Under the pieces are notes generated by a model. That model worked only from the letters and a program-made list of their open reading frames with translations. It did no database searches and was not told the origin of the DNA. A stretch of 39,384 nt of DNA. Source: Melanopsichium pennsylvanicum (taxonomy: Eukaryota; Basidiomycota; Ustilaginomycetes; Ustilaginales). This document shows, piece after piece, positions 10,260-20,454 of this stretch. Where the stretch lies: assembly GCA_900208305.1 (NCBI GenBank), contig OAPG01000028.1, positions 1-39,384 on the forward strand. The letters are read 5' to 3'. The position numbers and the translations under genes are program-made. Position 1 is the first letter of the stretch; the number at the start of each line of letters is the position of its first letter.

Positions 10260-11052
10260 AAATAAAAGAAGTATCTAAAGAGTTTATTAAGGATCTGTAT
10301 CAACGGGATTGTATTGCAAAAGAAATCTTTAAGAACAATACAAACAAACCAGTTACAATACAAAGTCTTAAACAAATACTTTCACTGGAAGGACGTCAGA
10401 TAAAATTATGTAAGATATACTAGCTCTGTGTAAATAAATGGATAAGATAACAATAAAAAGACTCTTCATCTATCGATTCCACATAGTAAATGTAAATATG
10501 TTACATATATTTTCTTTTTTTTTGCGGTTCTATTTATAAAAAAACAGGTGTTATTGGTTGTTATGGTCTAGGTACTTTTGACGAACCTACTGCTTATATT
10601 GGTCAATCAGTTCATATTGGAAACCGAGTTTATCAACATGTCCGAGGTAAAGTAAAAACTACTAAATATTTTCTAATTAACATTTCAACTAATAACCTAG
10701 TCGTGTTGCACTTTGGATTGTAGATGAGAAAATCTACAACATCTACAAGAAAATTCTATTAGTATTGATCTCTTTCTAATAGTTATCGAGCTATATATCC
10801 TTTTTTAATTATAGTCCGCTTCTAATCAAGGGTCCTAAAGTAGGAGAGATGATCAAAGTTCTATTTGGTAAGAAGGTTTATGTATACCGGCTATAAAATT
10901 CTACTTATACTATAATACAAATTTGTACTAGTCATAAAACACTGGATAGTATTCTTGATCATTATTATAAGTGGGTAGCTCTAGTTATTAGTCGTGGAGG
11001 TATGTATCGTAATACCGCCGGAGGCTCTATCATAAACACCTATATAAAATAG
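10260..11052 (+). pseudogene. GIY-YIG endonuclease relic, paralogue of the cox2-associated HEG
   Basis: Fragments in several frames match the HEG at 15066-16099. The N-terminal part (KEVSKEFIKDLYQRD...KEIFKNNTNKP, ~10270-10345) parallels KESNKEQDERFKRS...QEIANNTGQ. A GIY-YIG domain follows (GVIGCYGLGTFDEPTAYIGQ, ~10552-10610, then VHIGNRVYQHVRG). The C-terminal RGGMYRN is followed by a GC hairpin ACCGCCGGAGGCT at about 11011-11023, at the same protein position as in the paralogue. Multiple stops and indels. Traces of a terminal KPYQGYS module are seen near 11310. Confidence 0.75.
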
Positions 11053-11436
11053 TAAAGAAGATAAGATATTATATCTGTGCTGCTACTAAAATATCTCGAT
11101 ATTTTCTAAGGCACGGGATAAAAAGATTTTCATTTTCGAGAATTTATGAAAAAGCTTAATAAAAAAAACGAAAAATAACCTAATAAAAGAGTGTTGATGC
11201 TACTGTAAATATTCTAAATTTATTGCTAGTAAATACTACGTACTTAAACATATTCCGGTGGGTGATAGCTAAAGTAAAATAAGAACTTATAAAATATATA
11301 AGTGATAAACCTTATCAGGGATATTCTTTTTAGTTTATGGATGGTAACCATGAATAATTCATTTTACCCTTGCACTCTACTTATATTTATTATAGTTGTA
11401 TAGGATAGTAGGAGCGGTATAAATATTTTAATAGTC
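11053..11436 (+). other. Decayed HEG tail and spacer
   Basis: AT-rich DNA without an open gene. Near 11200-11330 it keeps scraps of a HEG C-terminal helix-turn-helix module (IYK.KPYQGYSF). Otherwise nothing recognised. Confidence 0.45.
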
Positions 11437-11508
11437 GGTACTATAACATAGTGGTAATGTGGCGTACTGTTAATACGTTCAACGAAAGTTCGATTCTTTC
11501 TAGTGCCT
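11437..11508 (+). tRNA. trnN: tRNA-Asn (GUU)
   Basis: Acceptor GGTACTA/TAGTGCC, anticodon stem GCGTA/TACGT, loop CTGTTAA with anticodon GTT, T-loop TTCGATT. The position-73 base is T11508. Confidence 0.92.
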
Positions 11509-11985
11509 TATTTTCATAGTTTAACAGTATAATCTAATACTATAAATGAAAACGATGTTAATACAGTACACACTATAGAATAGTGATGATGTTAAAGTAT
11601 ATACGGTGAATAAAAAGTACCATTCAAATTGAAGGGTATTATGGGACGCGCCTTAGAAAATAGATCCGATATTATATTAGCACAAAAATAGTATATAAAA
11701 TAAAATCTACGATTTTAGTGACGCAAAAAAGGATTATAATTTATTATAACGGGAACTAAAAATAGTAAATACTTCCTCCTTTCTGGTTATTGTACCCCTT
11801 TTTCTTTTTACTAAATCGAATAGAAATAGTACCACTAAAAGTTGTAATGAAATTTTATAACGGCAAGAAAAATGTAGGGCTTATAAAGTGATAATATTAA
11901 TTCTATTCTCGTTTTCCCCTAGTGAAAAATCATTTTATACATAGCATTTCTTTACTCGCGCCTAGTGCGCATTTTAAGAATAAAA
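11509..11985 (+). other. AT-rich spacer upstream of rps3
   Basis: No gene seen. It contains an AT-type palindrome AAAATCTACGATTTTAGT (~11702), one of a dispersed set, and ends with a short GC block CGCGCCTAGTGCGC (~11957) just before rps3. Confidence 0.55.
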
Positions 11986-12804
11986 ATGAATATTATTATG
12001 CCAACAATTCCTAATGTTTACCTAAAAAGTAGTGGACGTCTACAACAACCACAAATGCAAATGAATAATTATGGAGTGGCGCCAGCGCATTCATTTAGTA
12101 AACAATCTCCAGGACTAGGTTCAACTCTATCTGGAAATACATCACTAAATAATAGTGCTATTTGTATCATTAATGCTTACTTTGGTACACTAAATAATAC
12201 AACAAAGAAAAAAAATACAAATACTAATCGGCTAGGTGTAAGTAGTAATGTATCTACTTCTTATTTTATTATCAGTAAACCGAACTTTAGTCATACTAAT
12301 AGTAAAGTTACTATTCCATTTTTTTATTATACTGCTTCTAACAGTAAAATTTCCTCTAATAATGAAGTTACAGACGGATCATTCCGAAAAAACTTTGCAG
12401 AACTAAGCACTACACTTGCTCAACTATATCAAAAAGAAGTAAATGTTATTGCTACTCGACTATATTATCCATATCTAAATAGCGATATTCTAAGTCAATA
12501 TCTTGCTTACAATGCACCAAGTAATACTTTCATGGATTTCCAAGAAGCTATTCTAACTAATCCAAGTCTACATAAAACGAATCTACCAGCACATATTAGT
12601 GGTATTAAAGTACAAGTTTCAGGACGACTAGTTACTGAAACAGTAATTCCACGTATTACTGTTAAATCTTGTCTAATTGGTTCTTTCCAACGTTCTCCTA
12701 ATAATATTACACTGTCACAAGCCTTTATTGATTACAGTAAATTTACAACTAAAAATGAACTAGGTGCTTTTACTGTAAAAGTTTGGATCTGTCAACGATC
12801 TTAA
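11986..12804 (+). CDS. rps3: Mitochondrial ribosomal protein S3
   Basis: Small-subunit ribosomal protein uS3 (fungal mitochondrial Rps3/Var1 type), 272 residues from ATG 11986. Two other in-frame starts exist: GTG 11965, which lies inside a GC block, and ATG 11998. Only the C-terminal third is well conserved: GIKVQVSGRLVTETVIPR (~206-223) and ELGAFTVKVWI (~259-269), the usual uS3 closing motif. The middle is Asn- and Ser-rich and variable, as in other fungal copies. A GC hairpin GGCGCCAGCGCATTCATTT (12078-12096) sits in frame near residue 31-37 (GVAPAHSF); 18 of its bases recur at 35494-35511 in non-coding DNA. So the protein has absorbed a mobile element in a tolerant region. It stands alone between tRNA-Asn and tRNA-Gly. 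Confidence 0.88.
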   Translation: MNIIMPTIPNVYLKSSGRLQQPQMQMNNYGVAPAHSFSKQSPGLGSTLSGNTSLNNSAICIINAYFGTLNNTTKKKNTNTNRLGVSSNVSTSYFIISKPNFSHTNSKVTIPFFYYTASNSKISSNNEVTDGSFRKNFAELSTTLAQLYQKEVNVIATRLYYPYLNSDILSQYLAYNAPSNTFMDFQEAILTNPSLHKTNLPAHISGIKVQVSGRLVTETVIPRITVKSCLIGSFQRSPNNITLSQAFIDYSKFTTKNELGAFTVKVWICQRS

Positions 12805-13266
12805 ATATAGTTAATTAACTTAATATCGATAATTAACCGCTTCCCCTTCGTTTTTTGTAGAATAAAAAAACATCCAATTGAAGATTTTTATAACGCCTAT
12901 TAACTACAATTTTCTCTTATTTTTAATAATACGGACTATTAATTCAATATTTTATTGGCGTGGACTGTATTCTATTTTTAATGTACAATATTGATAGAAT
13001 TAGAATTATACAAAAACCCCGCGCCGGGCGCATAGCGCTGCCTATAAAAATGGAACGGCACGGGGATAGGTAAAAAGTCCACATATATATATAAGATTCT
13101 TTTTATATAAATGCATTTGTGCCGCTTATTTTTTTGTTTTTATTTTCGATTTTATAACAGTAATAAATATAGTAGCGCGCGCATTTTATATAGGGATATA
13201 AATTATTATATAGTCTTTAAATGAGCGGAGTCTGAATTATAAATAAAGAAATAATTAGATTATAAA
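12805..13266 (+). other. Spacer with a GC double hairpin
   Basis: Non-coding AT-rich DNA between rps3 and tRNA-Gly. At 13017-13066 CCCCGCGCCG pairs with CGGCACGGGG and encloses GGCGCATAGCGCTGCC, itself a hairpin (GCGC ATA GCGC): a nested or double-hairpin element. A short GCGCGC block lies near 13174. Confidence 0.7.
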
Positions 13267-13337
13267 GCTAGTGTAGTTTAATGGTAAAACTTGGGACTTC
13301 CACTCTCACATTTTCGGTTCGATTCCGAATACTAGTA
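13267..13337 (+). tRNA. trnG: tRNA-Gly (UCC)
   Basis: Acceptor GCTAGTG/TACTAGT, anticodon stem TGGGA/TCTCA, loop CTTCCAC with anticodon TCC, T-arm TTCGG/CCGAA. The position-73 base is A13337. Confidence 0.9.
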
Positions 13338-13602
13338 TAATATGTATAGATTTCTAAAATTTATACCCTGTACTGCTATATTTATTATTAAAGTATCGCA
13401 ACTAAAACTAAAACTAAAACTAAAACTAAATAAAAAATATCTGATTTTATTAGCCTAGATTAATAAGATGGTGAAATTAGAAATATGATTTAGTAGTTTT
13501 ATAATAAGTATAAATTTCTGATTATAAATATAAAGTAGTAATCGTAATGCTTTCAATTGGTCTAATTTAACTACTAGTAGCCATTCCTGTTTTGTCCAAT
13601 AA
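13333..13602 (+). pseudogene. Copy of the nad2 upstream region and first codons
   Basis: Resembles 35885-36150, the nad2 leader and start. Shared blocks are AGTATAATATGTATA, TTATACCCTGTACTGCTA, GATTTAGTAG, and ATAAAGTAGTA.TCGTAATG followed by about 50 bases of nad2 coding sequence (MLSIGLI..LVAIPVL). A stop TAA replaces codon 9, TTTTCTCC has become TTTTGTCC, and the copy then breaks off. Not a gene. A third nad2 fragment at 33941-33979 shares the TTTTGTCC variant. Confidence 0.85.
13400..13430 (+). repeat. ACTAAA tandem repeat
   Basis: About five copies of a 6-bp unit (AACTAA/ACTAAA) in the copied nad2 leader. The true leader near 35900-36090 lacks this expansion. Confidence 0.85.
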
Positions 13603-13689
13603 GATCTGATTTATGGTAAGTCATATAATTTATAGAAGTCTGAATATTTCGTTTTTCAATACTTAGTAGTAGCCCTGTTCGTCGAATTG

Positions 13690-14450
13690 AAGAGAAATCA
13701 TACACTTTATCAGTATCACGAGTGATCGCTTGAATGTCTTATGATTCTTCTTAAATTATTTACTAGAATACCAGTTGACATTAAAATATACTTCTTGTCC
13801 TACATTCGTCCCACAGCATGAATAATTGCTTGTTCATACATACGTTCTTCATACTGAGTAAATTGAAATTGAAATTGAAATTGAAATTGTTGAAGTACAT
13901 GGAATAGCTTGCTATCGTTGTTAAAGCTACCATTTGTATGCCATTCTGCGCTGGCGCGACTAAAATAATAGTAGTAGCTATTAGTAGTCTTACCAATTTT
14001 ACAATTCTAATTATAGATACCGTTTGCAAATAGTGTCTTATGGAATTTGAATTCTTTTTCACCATTATCATAAAGATCTCGAATAGAACTGTAGTGATTA
14101 CCAAATCGTCGTTAAAAGTCCGTAGCACTACCCGTCTTCAGATAGATTATGTTGCACAATATATACCCCGGATTCATTAGTAAACTGAGATCGAGCAAAG
14201 GTATTGTGCGTACTTTTATTAACAAGGATTTACTTTTTAGACACTTCATAGTAAGTAATACCAGTATTTTTTATAGGTTCTTTAAGTAGGTGTAGTAATT
14301 TCCTTTTTATCAAAATCAATTTTTAATACTAGTATAATTATAATTCAAATTATACATATCATTAAGTACTAGACGGTTCGTTTTCATCATGTTAGTATCA
14401 CTCCACGGAATATAATCCATTTTTAGTATAAATAGATTTGAGTTACCAGT
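13690..14450 (-). pseudogene. Degenerate GIY-YIG-type HEG
   Basis: Minus-strand fragments look like a decayed endonuclease. FTNESGVYIVQHNLSEDG (~14190-14135) resembles a GIY-YIG start. NHYSSIRDLYDNGEKEFKFH (~14100-14040) and YEERMYEQAIIHAVGR (~13855-13808) look like its body. A GC element CTGCGCTGGCGCGACTAAAA (13946-13965) and a 6-bp tandem repeat (AAATTG, ~13861-13887, read as FQFQFQFQ) interrupt it. It lies just downstream of the displaced cox2 end. The family call is tentative. Confidence 0.5.
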
Positions 14451-14487
14451 ACCAAAGATACTTTTAAATGATCAGAAGAGAAGGGGG

Positions 14488-14842
14488 GGCTATCAATCCG
14501 TATTTCTCTGGTGTTACGGCCTCAATAGCTACAGGCATGAATCCGTGATATACTCCACAGATCTCTGAACATTGTCCGTAGAACACTCCTTCACGCTCGA
14601 TAAGCACAGATGTTTGATTTAGTCGACCGCATCGATTTTAAGTCCTAGAGATGGAACGGGAAATCATGGATAAGGTCGTAACAATAAATCGAATGTGTGT
14701 ATCGATTGGTACTACAACTCGATTATCTACATCTAGTAGTCGTAGTTGTCCATCCTCTAGATCTGTTTCAGGAACCATGTAGGAATCAAACTCGATTGAT
14801 TCTCCATCTTCATTAATGAAATCTGAGTACTCGTATGACCAG
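14488..14842 (-). pseudogene. Displaced cox2 3' end
   Basis: Copies about 115 codons of the cox2 C-terminal domain, including [20 protein letters not shown], the [20 protein letters not shown]u-A region and the terminal EKY..IDS. It differs at many third positions from functional cox2 and carries several deletions (for example near 14618, 14665 and 14493) that destroy the frame, and no stop codon. It lies downstream of functional cox2 (same strand), with a HEG between. Best explained as the old native 3' end, pushed aside when a HEG arrived with a new cox2 end. Confidence 0.92.
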
Positions 14843-15065
14843 TTAGTAATATTAACACATTCGTATAAGAAGGTATACTTATTTAATAAACTATGCCTTT
14901 TTAAGCAAATAATAATATATGTTAACTTTTAATGTATAAAAATATTATACAAAATATAGTTGAATATTAATGTATAAATGAATATAATTATTGTATGATT
15001 CAGAAATATACTGATAATAAGTATAATTAACTAGAACATCCTACCGAAATAAAATATACTAACCA

Positions 15066-16099
15066 ATGAAATACACAAACGTAATCTTTAAAGAGTCAAA
15101 TAAAGAGCAAGATGAACGATTCAAACGAAGTCTCTTTGTAATGCAAGAAATTGCAAATAATACAGGACAACTTCTAAGAATATTAGTTATGCTCTAGGGC
15201 TTAAAGAAGGAGTAGTTACAGATAAAGTGGTTACAATTTGTGAAGGTATTGTTATAAATAGTATTACACTGCCTCTATCTAGTAGTAGTGCTGATCTGAT
15301 AATAGTTCACTATTCCGTAGTGTAGTAAGATCAAGCTCTTCAACTGGTACTAAAGTACCAGGTTGTTACCTACTTCATTCGCAGGATCCAACAAAGGATA
15401 CATATATCGGACAAAGTAAATCACTAGCACAACGGGTACGAGAACACGCAAATGGGAGTTATAACGTTCAAAATCTTATTTTATTAAAGATTTTTGAAAT
15501 AAAGGAATTATAACTCTATTTATTATTTCAGAAGAAGTACTAGATACTATTACTATCACAAAAGAACTTTTTATTACTATTCTTGAACAATATCTTTTCT
15601 TTTATTATAAACCTACTTATAATAAAATGTTTGTAGCTGGAACGAATATTGTAGATTCTAATGATCCTAAATTAAGTACAATTATTTGGAGTAAACTTTA
15701 CATTTATTATAAAGAAGGTGATACTCTTACACTTATCAATATTATGCATTCTACAGCAGCTTTTTCACGACTTATGAGTAAAACTATTTATTGGGCTCGA
15801 GGTATTGTTAAAAAAGGTGGTTGGATTCGTGATACCGCCGGAGGCTTATTACTAATACACCTGTATCTAATGTAAATATTAATACTCTACTTACTCTTAC
15901 TGAACTTAAATCAATTGTTGATGACGTTCTTAAACTACCCGTTACTCTGCCAACATCCAAGAGTGTGAAAGTAACTAATACTTTTACCAATGAAATTCTT
16001 TACTTTGATTCTCTAGGTAAAGCAGCTATTTATTTTAATAAGCCTCCTTCTTCCCTTTCACGACCTGTTAACCTCCACTCACTCTACCTTAAAAAATAG
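15066..16099 (+). pseudogene. GIY-YIG homing endonuclease inserted at the cox2 3' end
   Basis: Free-standing HEG between functional cox2 and its displaced end, on the opposite strand. It opens with MKYTNVIFKESNKEQDERFK. The GIY-YIG domain reads GCYLLHSQDPTKDTYIGQSK (~15361-15420), then LAQRVREHANG. The middle is ILEQYLFFYYKPTYNKM. The tail from ~15851 runs TNTPVSNVNINTLL... to TAG 16099. Frame breaks near 15179, 15297 and 15470 each fit one missing base in a run. The GC hairpin ACCGCCGGAGGCT (15834-15846) breaks the frame after WIRD. A TGA at ~15496 falls where Trp fits (DFWNKG). Paralogue at 10260-11052. Confidence 0.85.
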
Positions 16100-16159
16100 A
16101 AAATTGAATATGTTACCCCATAAAAAGGTTTATTATAGCACCCTAAATTACTCTACTTA

Positions 16160-16222
16160 TTTATTTTTATTATAAAATTACCATACTTATTATTTTTTAT
16201 TATAAAATTACCATACTTATTG
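16160..16222 (+). repeat. Direct repeat downstream of cox2
   Basis: Two adjacent copies of a roughly 29-bp AT-rich unit (TTATTATAAAATTACCATAC and flanks) about 50 bases past the cox2 stop. No function is apparent. Confidence 0.8.
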
Positions 16223-16272
16223 GCAATAGTAAAATAGAATTACGTAAGGGGGAAAAATTGCAAGTTATAATA

Positions 16273-17034
16273 TTAAGATTGGCTATCAATCCAAGCTAGG
16301 TATTTCTCTGGTGTTACGGCCTCAATAGCTACAGGCATGAACCCATGATATACTCCACAGATTTCGGAACACTGTCCGTAGAATACACCTTCTCGCTCAA
16401 TTAGAACTGATGTTTGGTTTAGTCGTCCGGGCACAGCATCAATTTTAAGTCCTAGAGATGGAACGGCAAAATCATGAATTACATCTGCTCCTGTAACAAT
16501 AAACCGGATATGTGTATCGATCGGCACTACAAATCGGTTATCTACTTCTAGTAGTCGAAGCTGTCCGTCTTCCAGATCTGTTTCTGGAACCATATATGAG
16601 TCGAATTCGATACTTTCTCCGTCCTCATTAATGAAGTCAGAATATTCTGCACTCCAGTACCATTGGTGTCCTGCTACTTTAACTGTCATAGAAGGACTAA
16701 TTACTTCATCCATAAGGTAAAGTAGTTTAAAACTAGGGAAAGCAATAGCAATAAGTACTAGAGCTGGTGTAATTGTCCAAATTAGCTCAATTAGAGTTCC
16801 GTGGTTAGCATATTTGTATACTAGTTGTGATTTATTACTATTAAAGTTAACAATAACTGATGATAGTACCCATAGTACTCCAAAACAAATAATTACTAGA
16901 TAAAAGAAGATTGAATCGTGTAGTTCTGTAATACCTTCATGTGTTGGTGATGCTCCATCTTGGAATCCTAGTTGCCAAGGTTGTGGTGCATCATTAAAAA
17001 TTGCTGTACTAGCAAATGGAAATAGATTAAACAT
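16273..17034 (-). CDS. cox2: Cytochrome c oxidase subunit 2
   Basis: Complex IV subunit that takes electrons from cytochrome c through its Cu-A centre in the intermembrane space. 253 residues from ATG 17034, full length. Two membrane helices (~42-63 and ~82-107) are followed by the soluble domain. The aromatic motif GHQWYW is at 122-127. Cu-A ligands are present: His187 (VIHDF), then Cys222, Glu224, Cys226, His230 and Met233 in [15 protein letters not shown]. The C-terminal half uses codons that are rare in neighbouring genes (CGG, CAG, CTG, CCG), and an older copy of the same region lies at 14488-14842. The gene is therefore probably a hybrid with an imported 3' end. No introns. Confidence 0.98.
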   Translation of the reverse strand: MFNLFPFASTAIFNDAPQPWQLGFQDGASPTHEGITELHDSIFFYLVIICFGVLWVLSSVIVNFNSNKSQLVYKYANHGTLIELIWTITPALVLIAIAFPSFKLLYLMDEVISPSMTVKVAGHQWYWSAEYSDFINEDGESIEFDSYMVPETDLEDGQLRLLEVDNRFVVPIDTHIRFIVTGADVIHDFAVPSLGLKIDAVPGRLNQTSVLIEREGVFYGQCSEICGVYHGFMPVAIEAVTPEKYLAWIDSQS

Positions 17035-17758
17035 TTTTTATATTTATTTATATTATAATAGCTTTGCTAACCCTACTTCTTAACTTAATAATTATCAATA
17101 ATTATAGTAAGAAAATAGTATTAAATCCTCTTTTATTTAATAACTTTATTACTATTAATATATTACTATTTATATACTGTATATAAAGCAGCACTTTTAT
17201 TTTGACTACTCCCCCATTAGAATAAAAAACATCAAATCGTAGATTTTATTTTATTACAAAGTAGGTTTTTATAACATAATTAGTCATGCATTTATAAAAA
17301 AGACGTAATATTAAGAAAAGAGAAAATTACACCCAGTAACCAATTTTAAAGTGAAAGCAGCACGTTAAAATAAAAAGGAAATTACTCCTTTCCTATAAGA
17401 TTATATAAAGAAAAAGGCTATAATTTAATAATAGCCACTATAAATAGAAATAATGTTTACTTATTTTAAAATAGATACAGTTTATATTTAATAGAGTAAT
17501 ATAAAAAATATTACATTTACATTACTTCTGGTTATAAAATCGAAGATTTTAGTCGGTAAAAAAAAGTAATATTTAATAGCCCTGCTAACAGTTATAAATT
17601 GAATTATTTAATCCATCTTTTGTCATATGTATTGCCCTGATAAAATAGTATAGCAGTTGCCCTATTAAATTGAAAGGGCGCTACGCGCGCCTATCCAATT
17701 AAAATATCCTATTTTAATTGGGCAGCAGATAACTGGTTATAAATTAATTAATTTAATT
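17035..17758 (-). other. Non-coding spacer upstream of cox2
   Basis: About 720 bases without a gene. It contains AT-type palindromes (AAATCGTAGATTTTATT near 17236; ATAAAATCGAAGATTTTAGT near 17536) and a GC hairpin GGCGCTACGCGCGCC (17677-17691) flanked by AATTGAAAG and CCAATT. It may contain the cox2 promoter, but no site is recognised. Confidence 0.55.
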
Positions 17759-17830
17759 TAAGAATTAGAGGAATCGAACCTCTGTCCCCGATGTGTAAGA
17801 TCGATGCTAAACCACTCAGCTAAATCCTTA
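17759..17830 (-). tRNA. trnV: tRNA-Val (UAC)
   Basis: Acceptor TAAGGAT/ATTCTTA, anticodon stem TCGAT/ATCGG, loop CTTACAC with anticodon TAC, T-arm AGAGG/CCTCT. Confidence 0.92.
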
Positions 17831-18149
17831 GATGTATGTATACCTATATATATATATGTATACAGCTTTAATAAAAGTATAGAAATAGGATAACCATAAA
17901 CACTTTGAATTTATAATACGGGATGCCAGTAACTTTAGTAGATATATGATTAATAGTGCTATTAAAAAATATACAAAAAGAGAAGATTTTAGAATGGCTA
18001 CTTTAAATCTTCTATTTATAGAAGCGCTGGGGTGCAAATAAAATTATAGTTAATGGGGGTAAGAGAAAAACGGGTTATAAAAATCGAATATTTTTATTCC
18101 GCAAGAGCATTTAACTGGTTAAATTTAGTAGGACTGAAAATGAAGTTAT
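17831..18149 (-). other. Spacer between tRNA-Val and the displaced atp6 end
   Basis: No gene seen. It contains a palindrome TGTATACCTATATATATATA (from ~17834, near-perfect on both arms) and an AT hairpin AAAAATCGAATATTTTTATT (~18079). Confidence 0.5.
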
Positions 18150-18350
18150 TTAGTGTAGATCAATAGTATCTTTAAGGTATGATGCTGTTAGAATACAGAA
18201 TACGTAAGCTTGGATAAATGAAACTGCAATTTCTAGTCCAATTAGTGGGATAAAGAGACTGAATGGGATTAGAGTAATAACTGCTGTAATAGCTCCTGAT
18301 GTAAACATTGGTGCTAGGAATCCTGAAAGGATTTTTAGTAGTGTGTGCTT
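18150..18350 (-). pseudogene. Displaced atp6 3' end
   Basis: About 65 codons of an atp6 C-terminus, still open and ending in its own TAA (18150-18152). It reads LLKILSGFLAPMFTSG..., then GLEIAVSFIQAYVFCILTAS and YLKDTIDLH. Functional atp6 at 21241-22005 has the same ends but differs in the middle (TSGAITAVITLIPFSLFIPL here against TSTFIVSVLTVLPFIIFTGI). It lies downstream of functional atp6 with a HEG between. This is the stranded-end arrangement first described for atp6 in Allomyces and later for several genes in Rhizophagus. Confidence 0.93.
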
Positions 18351-20153
18351 ATTATTTTACCATTAAGCATAGGATCTACTTCACGGTTCCAGAATTTTTG
18401 ATAATCGTCAGTTTGCTTTTGTTCTACTTCGTATGATTCAAGTGGAACAATAAACCAAATTTATTTATATGGTTTACCCGAATCTACATATTTCTGCTTC
18501 CAGTTGTGTGAATTTCTAAACACATCAAAGTATCGTAGAATATCAGCTAGAGAGGAGAAGTTTTTATGTAGAATTTTTTGATTTGTTCCAGTGTCAAGTT
18601 TGAGTAGTTGGTAAGGATTAGATAGTGTCTTAGGGGGTTTTTTTTGCAATATAAAATTTTTGTGTTGAAAATTATCCAGTACCTGATAGTTCGTAACATT
18701 TGTTGATATATCTTCTTATTTTTTTGGAGTCAGTATAACCAATATATTTAGCAGCTTCTTGAGAATTAGTAAACTCAGGACCTACTTGATTTAGAGTAGT
18801 ACTGTCAATTAGAATATATTTTCCAGTAGGGATACAATTAACATCAAAATAGTCTGGATAAATTAGCCCATAATCTTTGTTTCGAGAGGAAAGAGTTCCA
18901 GAAGGTCGTACTGATTCATCTTGGAAAATTGTAACTGATTTATCCATTGCAGGTGCTGTAATATAATGAGTTGGTGTGATATTTACATTTCTTGTAAAAG
19001 TTCTAGTATTAATACCTGTTGCGGCCTCTTTGTGAATAAAAAAAGGAACGTTACCTTCTTGATCGATAAGTTTAGTTTTATAACTTGTTATACCAAATTT
19101 ATCTTGGAAAGCTGTAGAGGACCAATTCATATAATCAAAAATAACACCTTGGCTAGAATACCAAGAAGGAAGATTATAAGCATGAATTGACTGTTCAACC
19201 AGACGAACACGGTGTTTGCTATAGTGTGCTAGAATATTTGAATAGATGGGCATGTCTGAAGTAGGGATACTATATTTGGATATATAATCTTTAAAAAGAT
19301 TACTAGTAGTATATAGAACACCCCATTTTAGATTGGAGATACCACCAATTCTTGCAACATTACGTGCAAAAGATACATCCTCTCTAGGAAGACCCTTAAT
19401 AAAACGATCCACATTTTTGTAATAGTTTTCCATTCTATTTTCAATATTAATACTAGATCCGACATTTACTAGACAATTTTCCATAGTAGTGAAAGAGTAT
19501 ACTACAGATTTATTCTTAAAATCTGCAAACAGCTTACGATCAAGAACGTTATCCAGATTCGATAGCTTCGTATAATTACAAATAGAATTTGGTTCGATAG
19601 ATGACTTTAGAATACCAGTATTGTCAGAAGGTTTAATAAGAATGTCATAACAATTTTCAATAAGGTAATCGGCTAGATGAATATTATTTTTTTTACAAAA
19701 ATATAGCATTCTATTTAGTGTTTCTCTACTTTTATCTACATTCTTATAATTATACCAAGGAATATAAGATTCATTAGTAATAATTGCAGTTTTATTACTA
19801 ATACCCATACCATTTTCATCTTCTTGACAGTAAATAGTTTTAAGAAAAGAAAACGGAGAATTAGGAAAATAATTGAAAAAAGAAAAATCATTGGAAAAAA
19901 TAGATGCATAATTATATAAATTATTTACTACCCATTCTTCTTTAAAAATAATCCAAACAAAAAGTCTAGTAATAAGAAATAGATAAAAAGGATTACACAG
20001 CATGAAGATTATAGAGATTTTCATTAGATATGTACCATACATCATTTTATATTGCGCTATTTTTGCACAAAATACAAAAAGAATTACAAAAATAAAAGTA
20101 ATAACTGGAATTAGAGCATTTTTCATCACTAAAGTAGGTATAGTTAACATCAC
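18351..20153 (-). pseudogene. HEG-like ORF inserted at the atp6 3' end, N-terminal membrane segments
   Basis: A 493-codon frame (20153 to 18672), then a second segment in a shifted frame (18649-18461; LKLDTGTNQKILHKNFSSLA...KPYK), then WFIVPLESYEVEQKQTDDYQ down to about 18351. The junction near 18650 is an A8C6 run, so one base may explain the shift. It lies between functional atp6 and its stranded end, where a homing endonuclease is expected. Residues ~215-245 (VVYSFTTMENCLVNVGSS) look like a degenerate GIY-YIG motif. The end (EFTNSQEAAKYIGYTDSKKI) looks like a NUMOD DNA-binding module. The first ~72 residues form two hydrophobic segments, unusual for an endonuclease. The family is inferred from weak motifs and context. 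Confidence 0.6.
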
Positions 20154-20454
20154 TTTTCATAGAATATACATAAGAAGTATAAACATTAAAGAATCCCTAA
20201 ACCATGAAACCAAATAGATGAAAATAATATACTACTAGAAGTACTATAATAGTAATATTTGAAATGATTCTAGTAATACTACTTGAGAAAAATTTGTTAG
20301 TCATTTCAAAATAAATAATTAAGTTCATAGTACATATTGTAACTATTATGTAGACATTAAAATTGCATAGTTAATTTGATAATTCTAGAGATTTCTTTTT
20401 CTTCACTAACTTTTAAGCTCAAATTGGTAAAAACTTTTGTATAAGAATAGATAA
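20154..20454. other. AT-rich spacer
   Basis: Nothing recognised. It lies between the start of the atp6-associated HEG and a tRNA-like sequence. Confidence 0.5.

Noticed and set aside
13400..13887. CRISPR-like repeats
   Set aside because: They are simple 6-bp tandem repeats without spacers.
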